The position numbers and the translations under genes are program-made. A stretch of DNA of 7,011 bases, taken from positions 1,877 to 8,887 of the forward strand of contig PMNN01000032.1 of NCBI GenBank assembly GCA_003161815.1. The letters run 5' to 3'. The notes beneath the pieces are model-generated. The model had not been told where the DNA came from. It did not search any database and saw only the letters and a list, made by a program, of their open reading frames with translations. This document shows, one piece after another, positions 1 to 6,607 of the stretch (positions within the stretch are counted from its first letter, which is position 1; each line of letters begins with the position of its first letter). Origin of the DNA: Methanobacterium sp. (GTDB lineage: Archaea > Methanobacteriota > Methanobacteria > Methanobacteriales > Methanobacteriaceae).

Positions 1-1979
1 CACCAATACGCTTTACCTATCATATCCGCGCTGGTTATTAATACAAATGGTGCTGGGTTACTTGGATGAGTGTAGTTAAGTATGGTTTGAGCTTGAGCCG
101 GGCTTAAACTGTATTGAGTAGTCATTATATTATAAGCCGTAGTATTATCCACGCCTAAAATATTATTCAATATCTCCACACTCTTACCCGTGTTATTCGT
201 GTAATTATCCATGGTTAATGGAGCTAGATCGCCACTACTGGTTAACATTGTCAATATACCTATAGATAAACTTTCATTATTTGTTAAAAGTGCTTTTCCA
301 ACCCAGTAAGCCCGGGGACTATTCTGAGTTCCACCATCAAAGGTTACTGGACGATCAGCGACAGCTGCAAATAAATGACCGAAATCCCACCATGATGTGA
401 TAACCGTATTATTAGGGGTATTGGCTTTTATCCAGTTTAAGGAATTCACCATATTATCATCAGTTCCTGGAACCACTCCTGTAGAAATAGTATAAGCACC
501 TGCAACCGGTATAGATACGGCTAATACTACTAGAAGTATCATTATTACGGTTTGATAATTAGGAACACTTATGAATCTTCTTATATAATCAAATGCAAAT
601 CCTACAAAAATTCCGGCTCCTAACGCTATAGGGGTGGAAAGTTCTAATGCAAATCTTACTCCTTTAGTTAAAGAATAAGCAGTGATTAAAATCCATATTG
701 ATAACAGAACACCAACGAAAAGATAATACTTCTTCTCTCCACTAGTTAATTCTGGAATGACATACTTCTTCTCTTTCAAAACTTTTTTATCATTTCTTTC
801 AGTTTTCGAATCTTTCCTTTTGCTCTTATATTTCTTCCTTTTCCCTTTATTGGATTTCTCCTTCTGAGAATTAACTTTAGGAGTTTTTTCGACCTTTTGG
901 GTTCTTAAACGCCAGAATATTAGGAAAACACCTAACAAAGCAAATGGAAAAACAATAACTCCCCCAATACTAGTTATTACATCTGTGATGGAGGGTATTT
1001 GAAGTTCAGCTACAGAAACGTAAGCATTCGGATAGGATGAATTACCTAAAGTTGAAGCTTGGAGTTGATTGAATCCTAATGGTCCTAAGAAAGTGCTGCT
1101 GAAGTTGGAAGGACCAAGTGTAATAAGAGCGAAAACTGCTCCTAAAATAATGAATATTACTAGTGAAAATAGTGCAGGTTGATCGATGAACCAGCTTCCA
1201 ATATTCTTATAATCTGATCTTTTCTTGACATTATTGAACTTGAAGAGGTAAGAGACAATTAGATAAACAACGGTCACTCCAGCCACCACATAGAATATAT
1301 AAATCCACCCGGTCCATGCTAAAGAGTATATAAGTATTACAAATGCCGATAAAACTGCGAATATAGTTCGATTTCTCAAATTGTTCGCGCGAACACTCTC
1401 TACAAAGAACCAAACGACTAGCAAGGGCAGTAGTACATTAAACATTTCAGTGGTAAAGAATCCCGCGAAATTATGTGAAAAATAAGCAGGAGCTGTAGCA
1501 GCCAATATTGCAGCGGTTATCCCCCCATAATCATTAGTTATTCTCCTTACTAATAGATAAGCCGGTATAACGACAAGAGAACCTATAAAAGCAGGCAACC
1601 AAAACGCCACATTTACTAAAGGTATTTTAGCAAATAGATTCACAAATTTATAAGCAAATGCCGTTAAGTAAACAATCATTGGCGTGTATTCTGCCTGCCT
1701 TCCCTGCGGATAATATGAATGTAAATCCCAGCTAGTGCCATTTATTATGGCATCCCCTATGTAACCATGATCCAAGTAATCCTGAGTTATACGAAAGTTA
1801 AAATAAGAATCCATCTCACTAAAATATGGAAGTCCATCAGGATTCTCGTAAACTGCTTTCTGCATTTGTGGGACGGCTGAAATATTTACAGCCTCCGCTT
1901 TAAGTGCAAAAACCATTAAGAATAATACTACAATGATAATCAATGGTTTATATTTAATTAGAACTTCTTTAGCACCCAT
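1..1979 (-). CDS. aglB: STT3/AglB-type archaeal oligosaccharyltransferase, C-terminus beyond the left edge
   Basis: This is a membrane enzyme that transfers a lipid-linked glycan to Asn in N-X-S/T sequons on the outer face of the cell membrane. 659 codons are visible with no stop. Residues 9-26 are a first membrane helix. DSYFNFR (D57) is the first acidic metal-binding motif, SVAE (E325) matches the external loop 5 SVSE/TIxE motif, and SWWDFGH (W530-H535) is the STT3 signature WWDYG at the start of the soluble C-terminal domain. ADMIGK (D652, K656) probably belongs to the DK/MI motif. About a dozen hydrophobic segments lie between. The second DXD motif is odd: it reads GFFTTEM, with T176-T177-E178 where most relatives have D-x-D or D-x-E. 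A Lys-rich loop covers residues 357-417. The ATG at 1979 has a good GAGGT Shine-Dalgarno site at 1986-1990. The family is usually 800 residues or more. The family call is secure; whether this copy is the main active OST is not. Confidence 0.93.
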   Translation of the reverse strand, partial: MGAKEVLIKYKPLIIIVVLFLMVFALKAEAVNISAVPQMQKAVYENPDGLPYFSEMDSYFNFRITQDYLDHGYIGDAIINGTSWDLHSYYPQGRQAEYTPMIVYLTAFAYKFVNLFAKIPLVNVAFWLPAFIGSLVVIPAYLLVRRITNDYGGITAAILAATAPAYFSHNFAGFFTTEMFNVLLPLLVVWFFVESVRANNLRNRTIFAVLSAFVILIYSLAWTGWIYIFYVVAGVTVVYLIVSYLFKFNNVKKRSDYKNIGSWFIDQPALFSLVIFIILGAVFALITLGPSNFSSTFLGPLGFNQLQASTLGNSSYPNAYVSVAELQIPSITDVITSIGGVIVFPFALLGVFLIFWRLRTQKVEKTPKVNSQKEKSNKGKRKKYKSKRKDSKTERNDKKVLKEKKYVIPELTSGEKKYYLFVGVLLSIWILITAYSLTKGVRFALELSTPIALGAGIFVGFAFDYIRRFISVPNYQTVIMILLVVLAVSIPVAGAYTISTGVVPGTDDNMVNSLNWIKANTPNNTVITSWWDFGHLFAAVADRPVTFDGGTQNSPRAYWVGKALLTNNESLSIGILTMLTSSGDLAPLTMDNYTNNTGKSVEILNNILGVDNTTAYNIMTTQYSLSPAQAQTILNYTHPSNPAPFVLITSADMIGKAYW

Positions 1980-2060
1980 ATTTGAACCTCATGAATGTTT
2001 GAATATATAAATTATAAATATTTATGCCCAAATTTCTACTTGAATTCAAATTTGTTTTTT

Positions 2061-2070
2061 CTTTATAAAT
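2061..2070 (-). promoter_or_regulatory. Candidate TATA box for the STT3 gene
   Basis: Read on the minus strand, AGAGAA followed by TTTATAAAG resembles a purine-rich BRE plus archaeal box A. Transcription would start about 25 bases downstream, near 2040, leaving a leader of about 60 bases that includes the GAGGT site. A second TATA-like stretch at 2004-2011 would put the start at the ATG itself and lose the Shine-Dalgarno site, so it is less likely. The region is so AT-rich that this assignment is tentative. Confidence 0.35.
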
Positions 2071-2136
2071 TCTCTTGGTTATGCACTACTATATTCTTTA
2101 TCTTTTATTCTTTTCTCAGCGATGATAATTTATTAT

Positions 2137-2156
2137 TAATATTAAATTTAATATTA
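2137..2156. repeat. Perfect 20-base palindrome, A/T only
   Basis: The left half taatattaaa is the exact reverse complement of the right half tttaatatta, with no spacer. It lies about 160-180 bases upstream of the STT3 start and about 120-140 bases past the topA stop. In sequence made of A and T alone, such palindromes arise easily by chance, so no function is claimed. Confidence 0.5.
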
Positions 2157-2228
2157 TAAAGATTATGTATATCTAATTTTTTCCAAGAATTTATACTATT
2201 CTAAGATATCCACTTCCAATATATTAAT

Positions 2229-2237
2229 AAAAAAAAA
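2229..2237 (-). terminator. Oligo-T terminator candidate for topA
   Basis: Nine consecutive A on the plus strand give a T9 run in the topA transcript direction, 42-50 bases past the topA stop codon. A shorter T5 run (2266-2270) precedes it. Archaeal RNA polymerase terminates at oligo-T stretches without needing a hairpin, and none is evident here. Confidence 0.5.
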
Positions 2238-2278
2238 TATTTTCTAATAATTTTTTTTAGAACCCAAAAATTACATTT

Positions 2279-4402
2279 TCAGGATTTTTCTTCAATAGAT
2301 TTAGTGAATCTACATTTTGGAAAGCTTTTGCATCCAATAAATTCCCCATAACGCCCTTTTCTAATAATAAGATCGCTTCCACAATCTGGACATTCACCAA
2401 CCACTTCGTTGGATGGTTCCAGTCCTTCTTGACCACATTTAGGATCTAGGCATGCTCTTTGCCGGGGTTTTCCAAAGGAAATCATGGGAAGGCTGCATTT
2501 TTCGCATTTAGTTTTAAGTATTGATGCTCCTCTAGGAAGTGAATATGTTGATTTACACTCCGGATATCCTGAACATCCTACGAAGGGTTCACCACGTGGA
2601 GAACCTATTAATATAAGGTTTTTACCACATTTACACTCCCCTACAATCATACCTTTCCGATAAGCTTTATAGAGTTCTTTGCCTATTTCAATCTTATTTT
2701 TTTCAATATCATCTAATATGGAGGTTATTTCCACTTTAGCTTCATCTATAATCTTATCTTTATTAGTATTACCCTTCATTATTCCATCAAGTTCTGTTTC
2801 AAACTCCCTGGTGAGTTCTTCGCTAGTAATTTTCTGGGAATACTTCTTTAGGGTATCTATAAGCTGTTCACCCAGTACATTTACCTCTATCTTCTGGCCT
2901 TCCACATATTTCCGGTCATATAAAATTGATATTATATTAGCTCGGGTTGATTTAGTTCCTAATCCCCTTTTCTCTAATTCCCTTATCAAAGATGCTTGAT
3001 TATATCTTGCAGGAGGTTTAGTTTCCTTCTCCTCATCTTTTACCTCTGCTTTTAAATGGTCACCTTCCTTAATAGGGGGGAAATCATCATTTTCGACACT
3101 TCTAAAAGGATACTGCTCTTGCCATCCTAATTTAACGGTTCTTTTTCTAGTGAAATTAAATTCCTGTTTTCCAATATTTAAAATTGTTTTCATGACTTCA
3201 ACGATTGCATCTTCACCGAAGACACTTATAAATCTGAAAGCTATGAGTTCATAAAGTTTCTGATAATCACTCCCCAATTTTTTAGGTAACACTCCTGTTG
3301 GATGGATGGATGGATGAGCTTCATCAGTTTTCTTACCTTCATGCGGTTTGAGAGGTTTTTTAAGTTTAGATATTTGTTTTCGGAATGCTGTACTTTGAGA
3401 AAGGTTATTCAGTATCTTATCATAACCAATACTTTTAGGAAGTTTCTGTGAAGAAGTACGGGGATATGAGGTGTAACCCTCAGAATATAAATTCTGAGCT
3501 ATTTGCTGGGTTTTTTTAGGGTTAAATCTGAAAAGAGAGTATGCTTCTGATTGGAGGGAACCTAAATCAAAGGGCACTTGAGGAATTTTATGGGTTTTTT
3601 TGAGGTTAATCTTTTTAACCACCGCAGATTTATCCCTACATTCTGCTAGAATCTCCTCTGCATCCTGCCTATTGAAAATTTTTCCCTTCTTATGATCTGC
3701 AATGATATCAAGTTCAATATAGGCTTTTATAAGCCAGTAAGGTTCTGGTACAAATTTTGATATTTCTTTTTCTCGATCCACCAGTATTGAAAGAGTAGGG
3801 GTTTGAACTCTACCTGCTGAAAGCTGTATATATCTTTTAGTGGCTTTCATTACAGCATCAGTGAGATATTTAGATATATTAACTCCGAATATGAAATCAA
3901 GGACATGACGAGCAATTCCACTATCGACTTGATTAAGATCTAATGGTATGGGATTTTCGTACGCGTTTAAAATGTCTTCATTTGTAAGGGTTGAGAATTT
4001 CATTCTAACAGTATTTTCGAGGCTATCAGAACCGCAAGCATATTTTAAAGCATTGTATCCTATTAATGTTCCCTCTATATCATAATCACATGCATGTACG
4101 AATTTATCTGCGCCTTTTGAAAGTTTTTTTATCGCATCTACGTAATTTTTGGTGTATTTTTTGGTTTTATCTTTTTCGTAGAGCGGCACCCATTCTAAAT
4201 CGAATATTTTATTTTTTCTTTGGTTTGCTGATGCTAGAGAATATAAATGTCCAACTGCAGCTAATACTGTAGTTTTTTTGCCATTTTCTTCCACTTCGTA
4301 GTAGGGAACCCGTTTATAATTTTTTTTAACGGTTAAACCTGGTAATGCGGCGGATATCTTCTCAGATGCTTTAGGTTTCTCGCAGATTATGATTTCATGC
4401 AT
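2279..4402 (-). CDS. topA: DNA topoisomerase I, type IA, archaeal form with three zinc ribbons
   Basis: It relaxes negatively supercoiled DNA by a single-strand cut and passage through a covalent 5'-phosphotyrosine link. Numbering is from the ATG at 4402 (707 residues). The TOPRIM domain has E8 in [11 protein letters not shown] and D106-x-D108-x-E110 in [17 protein letters not shown] and [13 protein letters not shown] are typical core motifs. The catalytic tyrosine is Y313 in SYPRTSS, followed by [11 protein letters not shown]. Three C-terminal Cys4 zinc ribbons follow: C590/C592/C610/C616, C633/C636/C651/C656 and C671/C674/C691/C697. All key residues are present, so it should be active. A GTG at 4411 extends the frame by three residues; I prefer the ATG because [15 protein letters not shown] matches how archaeal relatives begin and GTGAT upstream can pair with 16S rRNA. 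The gene is divergent from the phosphoesterase. As I recall, related Methanobacteriales also have STT3 next to topA. Confidence 0.97.
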   Translation of the reverse strand: MHEIIICEKPKASEKISAALPGLTVKKNYKRVPYYEVEENGKKTTVLAAVGHLYSLASANQRKNKIFDLEWVPLYEKDKTKKYTKNYVDAIKKLSKGADKFVHACDYDIEGTLIGYNALKYACGSDSLENTVRMKFSTLTNEDILNAYENPIPLDLNQVDSGIARHVLDFIFGVNISKYLTDAVMKATKRYIQLSAGRVQTPTLSILVDREKEISKFVPEPYWLIKAYIELDIIADHKKGKIFNRQDAEEILAECRDKSAVVKKINLKKTHKIPQVPFDLGSLQSEAYSLFRFNPKKTQQIAQNLYSEGYTSYPRTSSQKLPKSIGYDKILNNLSQSTAFRKQISKLKKPLKPHEGKKTDEAHPSIHPTGVLPKKLGSDYQKLYELIAFRFISVFGEDAIVEVMKTILNIGKQEFNFTRKRTVKLGWQEQYPFRSVENDDFPPIKEGDHLKAEVKDEEKETKPPARYNQASLIRELEKRGLGTKSTRANIISILYDRKYVEGQKIEVNVLGEQLIDTLKKYSQKITSEELTREFETELDGIMKGNTNKDKIIDEAKVEITSILDDIEKNKIEIGKELYKAYRKGMIVGECKCGKNLILIGSPRGEPFVGCSGYPECKSTYSLPRGASILKTKCEKCSLPMISFGKPRQRACLDPKCGQEGLEPSNEVVGECPDCGSDLIIRKGRYGEFIGCKSFPKCRFTKSIEEKS

Positions 4403-4477
4403 GAATATCACTCAAATTAAAATATACAATACTATTTTTTAATGATGTAATATTATTAATTTACAGTTAAATTGTAG

Positions 4478-4490
4478 TATATAAACTTTG
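4478..4490 (-). promoter_or_regulatory. topA promoter, BRE plus TATA box
   Basis: Read on the minus strand, CAAAG (BRE-like) is followed directly by TTTATATA, a near-consensus archaeal box A. Transcription would start about 25 bases downstream, near 4456, giving a leader of roughly 50 bases before the ATG at 4402. Confidence 0.6.
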
Positions 4491-4500
4491 TATTTGATAA

Positions 4501-4542
4501 AACTATAAAATCTATTTGATCTATTTATAAAATATTATAGTT
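4501..4542. repeat. Nested short repeats midway between the divergent topA and phosphoesterase promoters
   Basis: Inverted 8-base arms AACTATAA (4501-4508) and TTATAGTT (4535-4542) enclose two tandem copies of ATCTATTT (4510-4517 and 4519-4526, period 9) and two copies of TATAAAAT (4504-4511 and 4526-4533, period 22). The cluster lies outside both core promoters and almost at their midpoint, where a shared regulator could bind. The base composition makes chance a real alternative. Confidence 0.4.
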
Positions 4543-4568
4543 GTTCATTCGAAATAAAGAATTTAATC

Positions 4569-4576
4569 TTTATATA
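4569..4576 (+). promoter_or_regulatory. TATA box of the phosphoesterase-rlmE operon
   Basis: TTTATATA followed by AA fits archaeal box A. A start site about 25 bases downstream, near 4598, leaves a leader of about 50 bases that includes the AGAGGA ribosome site at 4635-4640. The upstream BRE is poor. Confidence 0.55.
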
Positions 4577-4634
4577 AATTATTGTGTAATATTAATAAGT
4601 TAGTGAAAGTTTTCTAATAGGAGAACTATAATTC

Positions 4635-4640
4635 AGAGGA
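4635..4640 (+). promoter_or_regulatory. Ribosome binding site that supports a TTG start
   Basis: AGAGGA ends six bases before the TTG at 4647. No ATG or GTG nearby gives the conserved N-terminus, and the TTG places the first strand (LIGVISDTH) exactly where the family begins. Confidence 0.7.
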
Positions 4641-4646
4641 ATTAAA

Positions 4647-5177
4647 TTGTTAATAGGCGTAATATCTGATACTCATATACCTGAAAGAGCAGATGAAATC
4701 CCAAAAACTGTTTTTGAAGCATTTAAGAATGTGGATATGATTTTACATGCTGGAGATCTAGTATCTATAGATGTAATAAATCAATTAAAGGAATTAGCAC
4801 CCACCATATGTGTTCAAGGGAATATGGACCGATACTACGGCTTAGATCTTCCAAAAAGAAATATTGTAACAGTGGAGAAATTTAGAATAGGCCTTGATCA
4901 TGGAGAGGTTTATCCTAGGGGAGATAAACAACAATTGAAGTATATTGCCCTGGAAATGGAAGTTGATGTTCTGATTACGGGACACACTCACTGGGCATTT
5001 ATAAATAAAATTGATAAAATCCTACTACTAAATCCTGGAAGCCCCACCGTTCCCCGCACGTCAGATCCGACAGTTATGGTTCTTAAAATAGAAGATAATA
5101 TAATTGATAGTAAAATAGTTAAAATTGGAGAATCTAGTTGTAAGATGTTTAATTATAAAGGAAAGAATATAAAATGA
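4647..5177 (+). CDS. YfcE/MJ0936-type metallophosphoesterase (COG0622)
   Basis: This is a cytosolic calcineurin-like phosphoesterase of 176 residues, the normal length for the short archaeal YfcE/MJ0936 family, whose members hydrolyse phosphodiesters in vitro with divalent metals such as Mn or Ni. Their physiological substrate is unsettled. All metal-binding motifs are visible: D8-x-H10 in SDTH, H34-A-G-D37, G58-N59-x-D61, H85 in LDHGE, and G112-H113-T114-H115, followed by NPGSPTVPR (N129). The start is TTG with Shine-Dalgarno AGAGGA. The stop codon overlaps the start of rlmE in an ATGA overlap, so the two are likely co-transcribed and translationally coupled. That pairing hints at a role in RNA or nucleotide metabolism, but this is inference from position only. 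Confidence 0.93.
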   Translation: MLIGVISDTHIPERADEIPKTVFEAFKNVDMILHAGDLVSIDVINQLKELAPTICVQGNMDRYYGLDLPKRNIVTVEKFRIGLDHGEVYPRGDKQQLKYIALEMEVDVLITGHTHWAFINKIDKILLLNPGSPTVPRTSDPTVMVLKIEDNIIDSKIVKIGESSCKMFNYKGKNIK

Positions 5178-5785
5178 GTAAAAAATGGGATAAAGAACAT
5201 AAACAAGATGAATATTACAAGAAGGCGAAGAAAGGAAGTTATTACTCTAGAGCCTCCTATAAACTTCTTCAGTTAAATAAAAAATTCAGAATTATCAAAA
5301 CGGGTGATTACGTAGTTGATTTAGGAGCTGCTCCGGGAGGATGGTCCCAGGTGGCTTTAGAAAAAGTGGGGGAATATGGTTTAGTGGTAGCTGTGGATTT
5401 GCAGCGAATCAAACCCATAGAAAATGAAGGTAATTTCGTTGAAATAAGGGGAGATTTCACCGAAGAAGAAACAGTTAAGAGAATCGAGAAGGTTTTGAGC
5501 AAAAAAGCAGATGTTATCCTGTCAGATGCATCCCCTCAACTTAGTGGTATTAAAAATCTGGATCAATTGAGATCTCTGGAGCTCGGAGAAAACGCACTTA
5601 TGATCAGTCAATCCATCTTAAAACCTAATGGAATTGTGGTTATGAAAGCATTCCAGGGTGAAGAATTTGAGAATCTTCTAAAAGAAATTAAAGAGGATTT
5701 TAAAACCGTTAAAACAACTAAACCTCCCTCTTCCCGGAAGAAAAGTGTGGAAATGTATGTTTTAGCTCGAGGATTTATAGGTTAA
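5174..5785 (+). CDS. rlmE: 23S rRNA (uridine-2'-O-)methyltransferase RlmE/FtsJ
   Basis: It transfers a methyl group from S-adenosylmethionine to a ribose 2'-OH. In E. coli, RlmE (FtsJ) modifies U2552 in the A loop of 23S rRNA on the large subunit, and the archaeal protein very likely does the same. At 203 residues it has standard RlmE length. The SAM-binding motif I is DLGAAPGGW (49-57). The catalytic K-D-K-E tetrad is complete: K30 in SRASYKL, D118 in [11 protein letters not shown]158 in VVMKAFQG and E193 in SVEMYVLA. The basic N-terminus (first 20 residues) would contact rRNA. The ATG overlaps the phosphoesterase stop by four bases, with AAAGGAAAG at 5157-5165 as ribosome site. It is convergent with the next gene, only 22 bases away. 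Confidence 0.97.
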   Translation: MSKKWDKEHKQDEYYKKAKKGSYYSRASYKLLQLNKKFRIIKTGDYVVDLGAAPGGWSQVALEKVGEYGLVVAVDLQRIKPIENEGNFVEIRGDFTEEETVKRIEKVLSKKADVILSDASPQLSGIKNLDQLRSLELGENALMISQSILKPNGIVVMKAFQGEEFENLLKEIKEDFKTVKTTKPPSSRKKSVEMYVLARGFIG

Positions 5786-5803
5786 AAAATATTTGAATTT
5801 AAC
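5781..5803. terminator. Possible shared terminator between convergent genes
   Basis: The gap between rlmE and the convergent gene is 22 bases. On the minus strand the A6 run at 5784-5789 reads as T6 past the stop of the small membrane protein gene, overlapping the rlmE stop. GTTAAA (5781-5786) and TTTAAC (5798-5803) form a weak inverted repeat with an 11-base loop. No strong T-run is seen for the rlmE direction. Confidence 0.3.
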
Positions 5804-5807
5804 TTAA

Positions 5808-6251
5808 TTAACTAGTTCCGATTTTAGATTGTAAATTGCTAAGACTATCACGAGCAGTCTGAAGCTGTTGTTGGGCTACATCTATCCTATTCTGTATTAT
5901 AGCCGGTGATTTATTAGATGTTACTGCACTTTCTGCTTCTGATATATCAGTTTGAGCTTGGATTAACTGTATTTCAGCATTATCATATTGAGCGGTTAAA
6001 TTTTTATCATTAGCCTTATCCACGGTTACTTTCGTCGAATTATACTTCATTTGAAGATTAGAGTAATCCGATTTTAAAACAGCTATTTTATCATAAGAAG
6101 TACCACTGCCTACATTGGTATTTATAGTTGATGAAATGGCTTGGAAACCTAAATATCCAAGTACAAGAAATGTCACTAAAATCATAATCACTCCTAAAAC
6201 AGATATGGTCATAGAAGTTGCTTTAAATAAATTTAAACGTGATCTTTTCAA
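5808..6251 (-). CDS. Unrecognised single-pass membrane protein with external coiled coil, 147 residues
   Basis: I do not recognise a family. The N-terminus is short and basic (KRSR, residues 2-5), followed by one long hydrophobic helix at about 14-36. By the positive-inside rule this leaves about 110 residues outside the cell. That part is rich in Q, N, S, T and A, and from about residue 53 to 143 shows heptad-like spacing of I/L/V (for example AVLKSDYSNLQMKY and VAQQQLQTARDSLSNLQ), suggesting a helical coiled coil, possibly a hairpin broken near SNKSP (112-116). No cysteine or obvious catalytic motif is present. N71-S-T and N84-L-T are N-glycosylation sequons; N113-K-S is followed by Pro. 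The TTG start is supported by AGAGGAGA at 6257-6264. It is monocistronic here. A structural or envelope role is a guess from architecture only. Confidence 0.75.
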   Translation of the reverse strand: MKRSRLNLFKATSMTISVLGVIMILVTFLVLGYLGFQAISSTINTNVGSGTSYDKIAVLKSDYSNLQMKYNSTKVTVDKANDKNLTAQYDNAEIQLIQAQTDISEAESAVTSNKSPAIIQNRIDVAQQQLQTARDSLSNLQSKIGTS

Positions 6252-6256
6252 ATTAT

Positions 6257-6264
6257 TCTCCTCT
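6257..6264 (-). promoter_or_regulatory. Strong ribosome binding site for a TTG start
   Basis: Read on the minus strand, AGAGGAGA is a near-perfect Shine-Dalgarno sequence ending five bases before the TTG at 6251. It argues both that the membrane protein gene is real and that TTG is its start. Confidence 0.75.
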
Positions 6265-6351
6265 ATTAGAATGTTATTAAATGGAAATGTTTTTGAATCA
6301 TATTGGTATTCAAATAATAGTAAATAATAATAAATAGTTCATTAATATGAT

Positions 6352-6362
6352 TTGTAGTATAT
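6352..6362 (-). promoter_or_regulatory. Possible promoter element of the small membrane protein gene
   Basis: On the minus strand this reads ATATACTACAA, the same 11 bases that cover the end of the topA TATA box and the bases after it (4472-4482). It would place transcription start near 6335, with a leader of about 85 bases. The upstream T-rich half of a consensus TATA box is weaker here (AATCATATA). Confidence 0.25.
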
Positions 6363-6435
6363 GATTATTTAACTGATCTTTTAACTAATATAAATTAGTA
6401 TCTATCATATATTCCTTAAAATTTTATAAAAATTA

Positions 6436-6576
6436 TTAGACATCTAAGTTTTATAAATTAATAAATATAATTTTTTCATGTATCCAAAAACTTTTTAATG
6501 CACTGATGAGATATAAGCCATTTAATCATATTTAATTCTAATCAGAACATTCTCATTAAATATTTTTTAGACATCT
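6436..6576 (+). repeat. Two direct copies of TTAGACATCT upstream of mcm
   Basis: Copies at 6436-6445 and 6567-6576 are identical over 10 bases, 131 bases apart in the same orientation. Each is followed by similar AT-rich sequence (aagttttataaat and taaattttaaat). The second lies just upstream of the mcm ribosome site. Confidence 0.4.
6449..6460 (+). promoter_or_regulatory. Possible TATA box for mcm
   Basis: TTTTATAAATTA is one of the better TATA-like stretches facing mcm, and follows directly after the first TTAGACATCT repeat. It implies a rather long leader of about 125 bases. Other AT-rich stretches nearer mcm cannot be excluded. Confidence 0.25.
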
Positions 6577-6589
6577 TAAATTTTAAATG

Positions 6590-6596
6590 AAGGAGA
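6590..6596 (+). promoter_or_regulatory. mcm ribosome binding site
   Basis: AAGGAGA precedes the ATG at 6608 by 11 bases, somewhat longer than usual. An in-frame ATG at 6587 lies upstream of this site and has no Shine-Dalgarno sequence of its own, so 6608 is preferred. Confidence 0.65.
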
Positions 6597-6607
6597 ATAT
6601 TTCAAAA

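Larger units (their letters stand above)
1980..2278. other. AT-rich intergenic region between topA 3' end and STT3 5' end
   Basis: No open frame here resembles a gene. The right side holds the presumed topA terminator and the left side the STT3 promoter and Shine-Dalgarno site. A perfect all-A/T palindrome of 20 bases sits at 2137-2156. No structured RNA was recognised. Confidence 0.6.
6252..6607. other. AT-rich divergent intergenic region between the small membrane protein gene and mcm
   Basis: About 356 bases without a credible gene. It must hold the promoters of both flanking genes. Visible short elements are a direct repeat of ATATGAT (6345-6351, 6359-6365), a direct repeat of TTTAACT (6368-6374, 6380-6386), a dyad ACTAAT-4-ATTAGT (6384-6399), and two copies of TTAGACATCT (6436-6445, 6567-6576). 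Several TATA-like stretches exist, so neither promoter can be placed firmly. No RNA gene was recognised. Confidence 0.6.

Noticed and set aside
1231..1413. Open frame of 60 codons on the minus strand
   Set aside because: It lies inside the STT3 gene in another frame, and the STT3 reading is clearly the real one.
2004..2011. TATA-like TTTATATA on the minus strand near the STT3 start
   Set aside because: A start 25 bases downstream would fall at the start codon and discard the clear GAGGT ribosome site.
2679..2999. Open frame of 106 codons on the plus strand
   Set aside because: It is antisense to topA, in a region where topA protein sequence is conserved; it has no ribosome site or family resemblance.
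4409..4411. GTG as the topA start
   Set aside because: It adds only three residues; the ATG at 4402 gives the typical N-terminus and has a GTGAT pairing site upstream. The GTG remains possible.
5801..5817. AACT...AGTT inverted repeat at the 3' end of the membrane protein gene
   Set aside because: Four-base arms in AT-rich sequence, partly inside coding sequence; too weak to call a terminator.
6115..6327. Open frame of 70 codons on the plus strand reaching into the intergenic region
   Set aside because: Most of it is antisense to the membrane protein gene, and its tail is low-complexity A/T sequence; no ribosome site.
6587..6589. Upstream in-frame ATG for mcm
   Set aside because: The AAGGAGA ribosome site lies inside this extension and none precedes it, so the downstream ATG at 6608 fits better.
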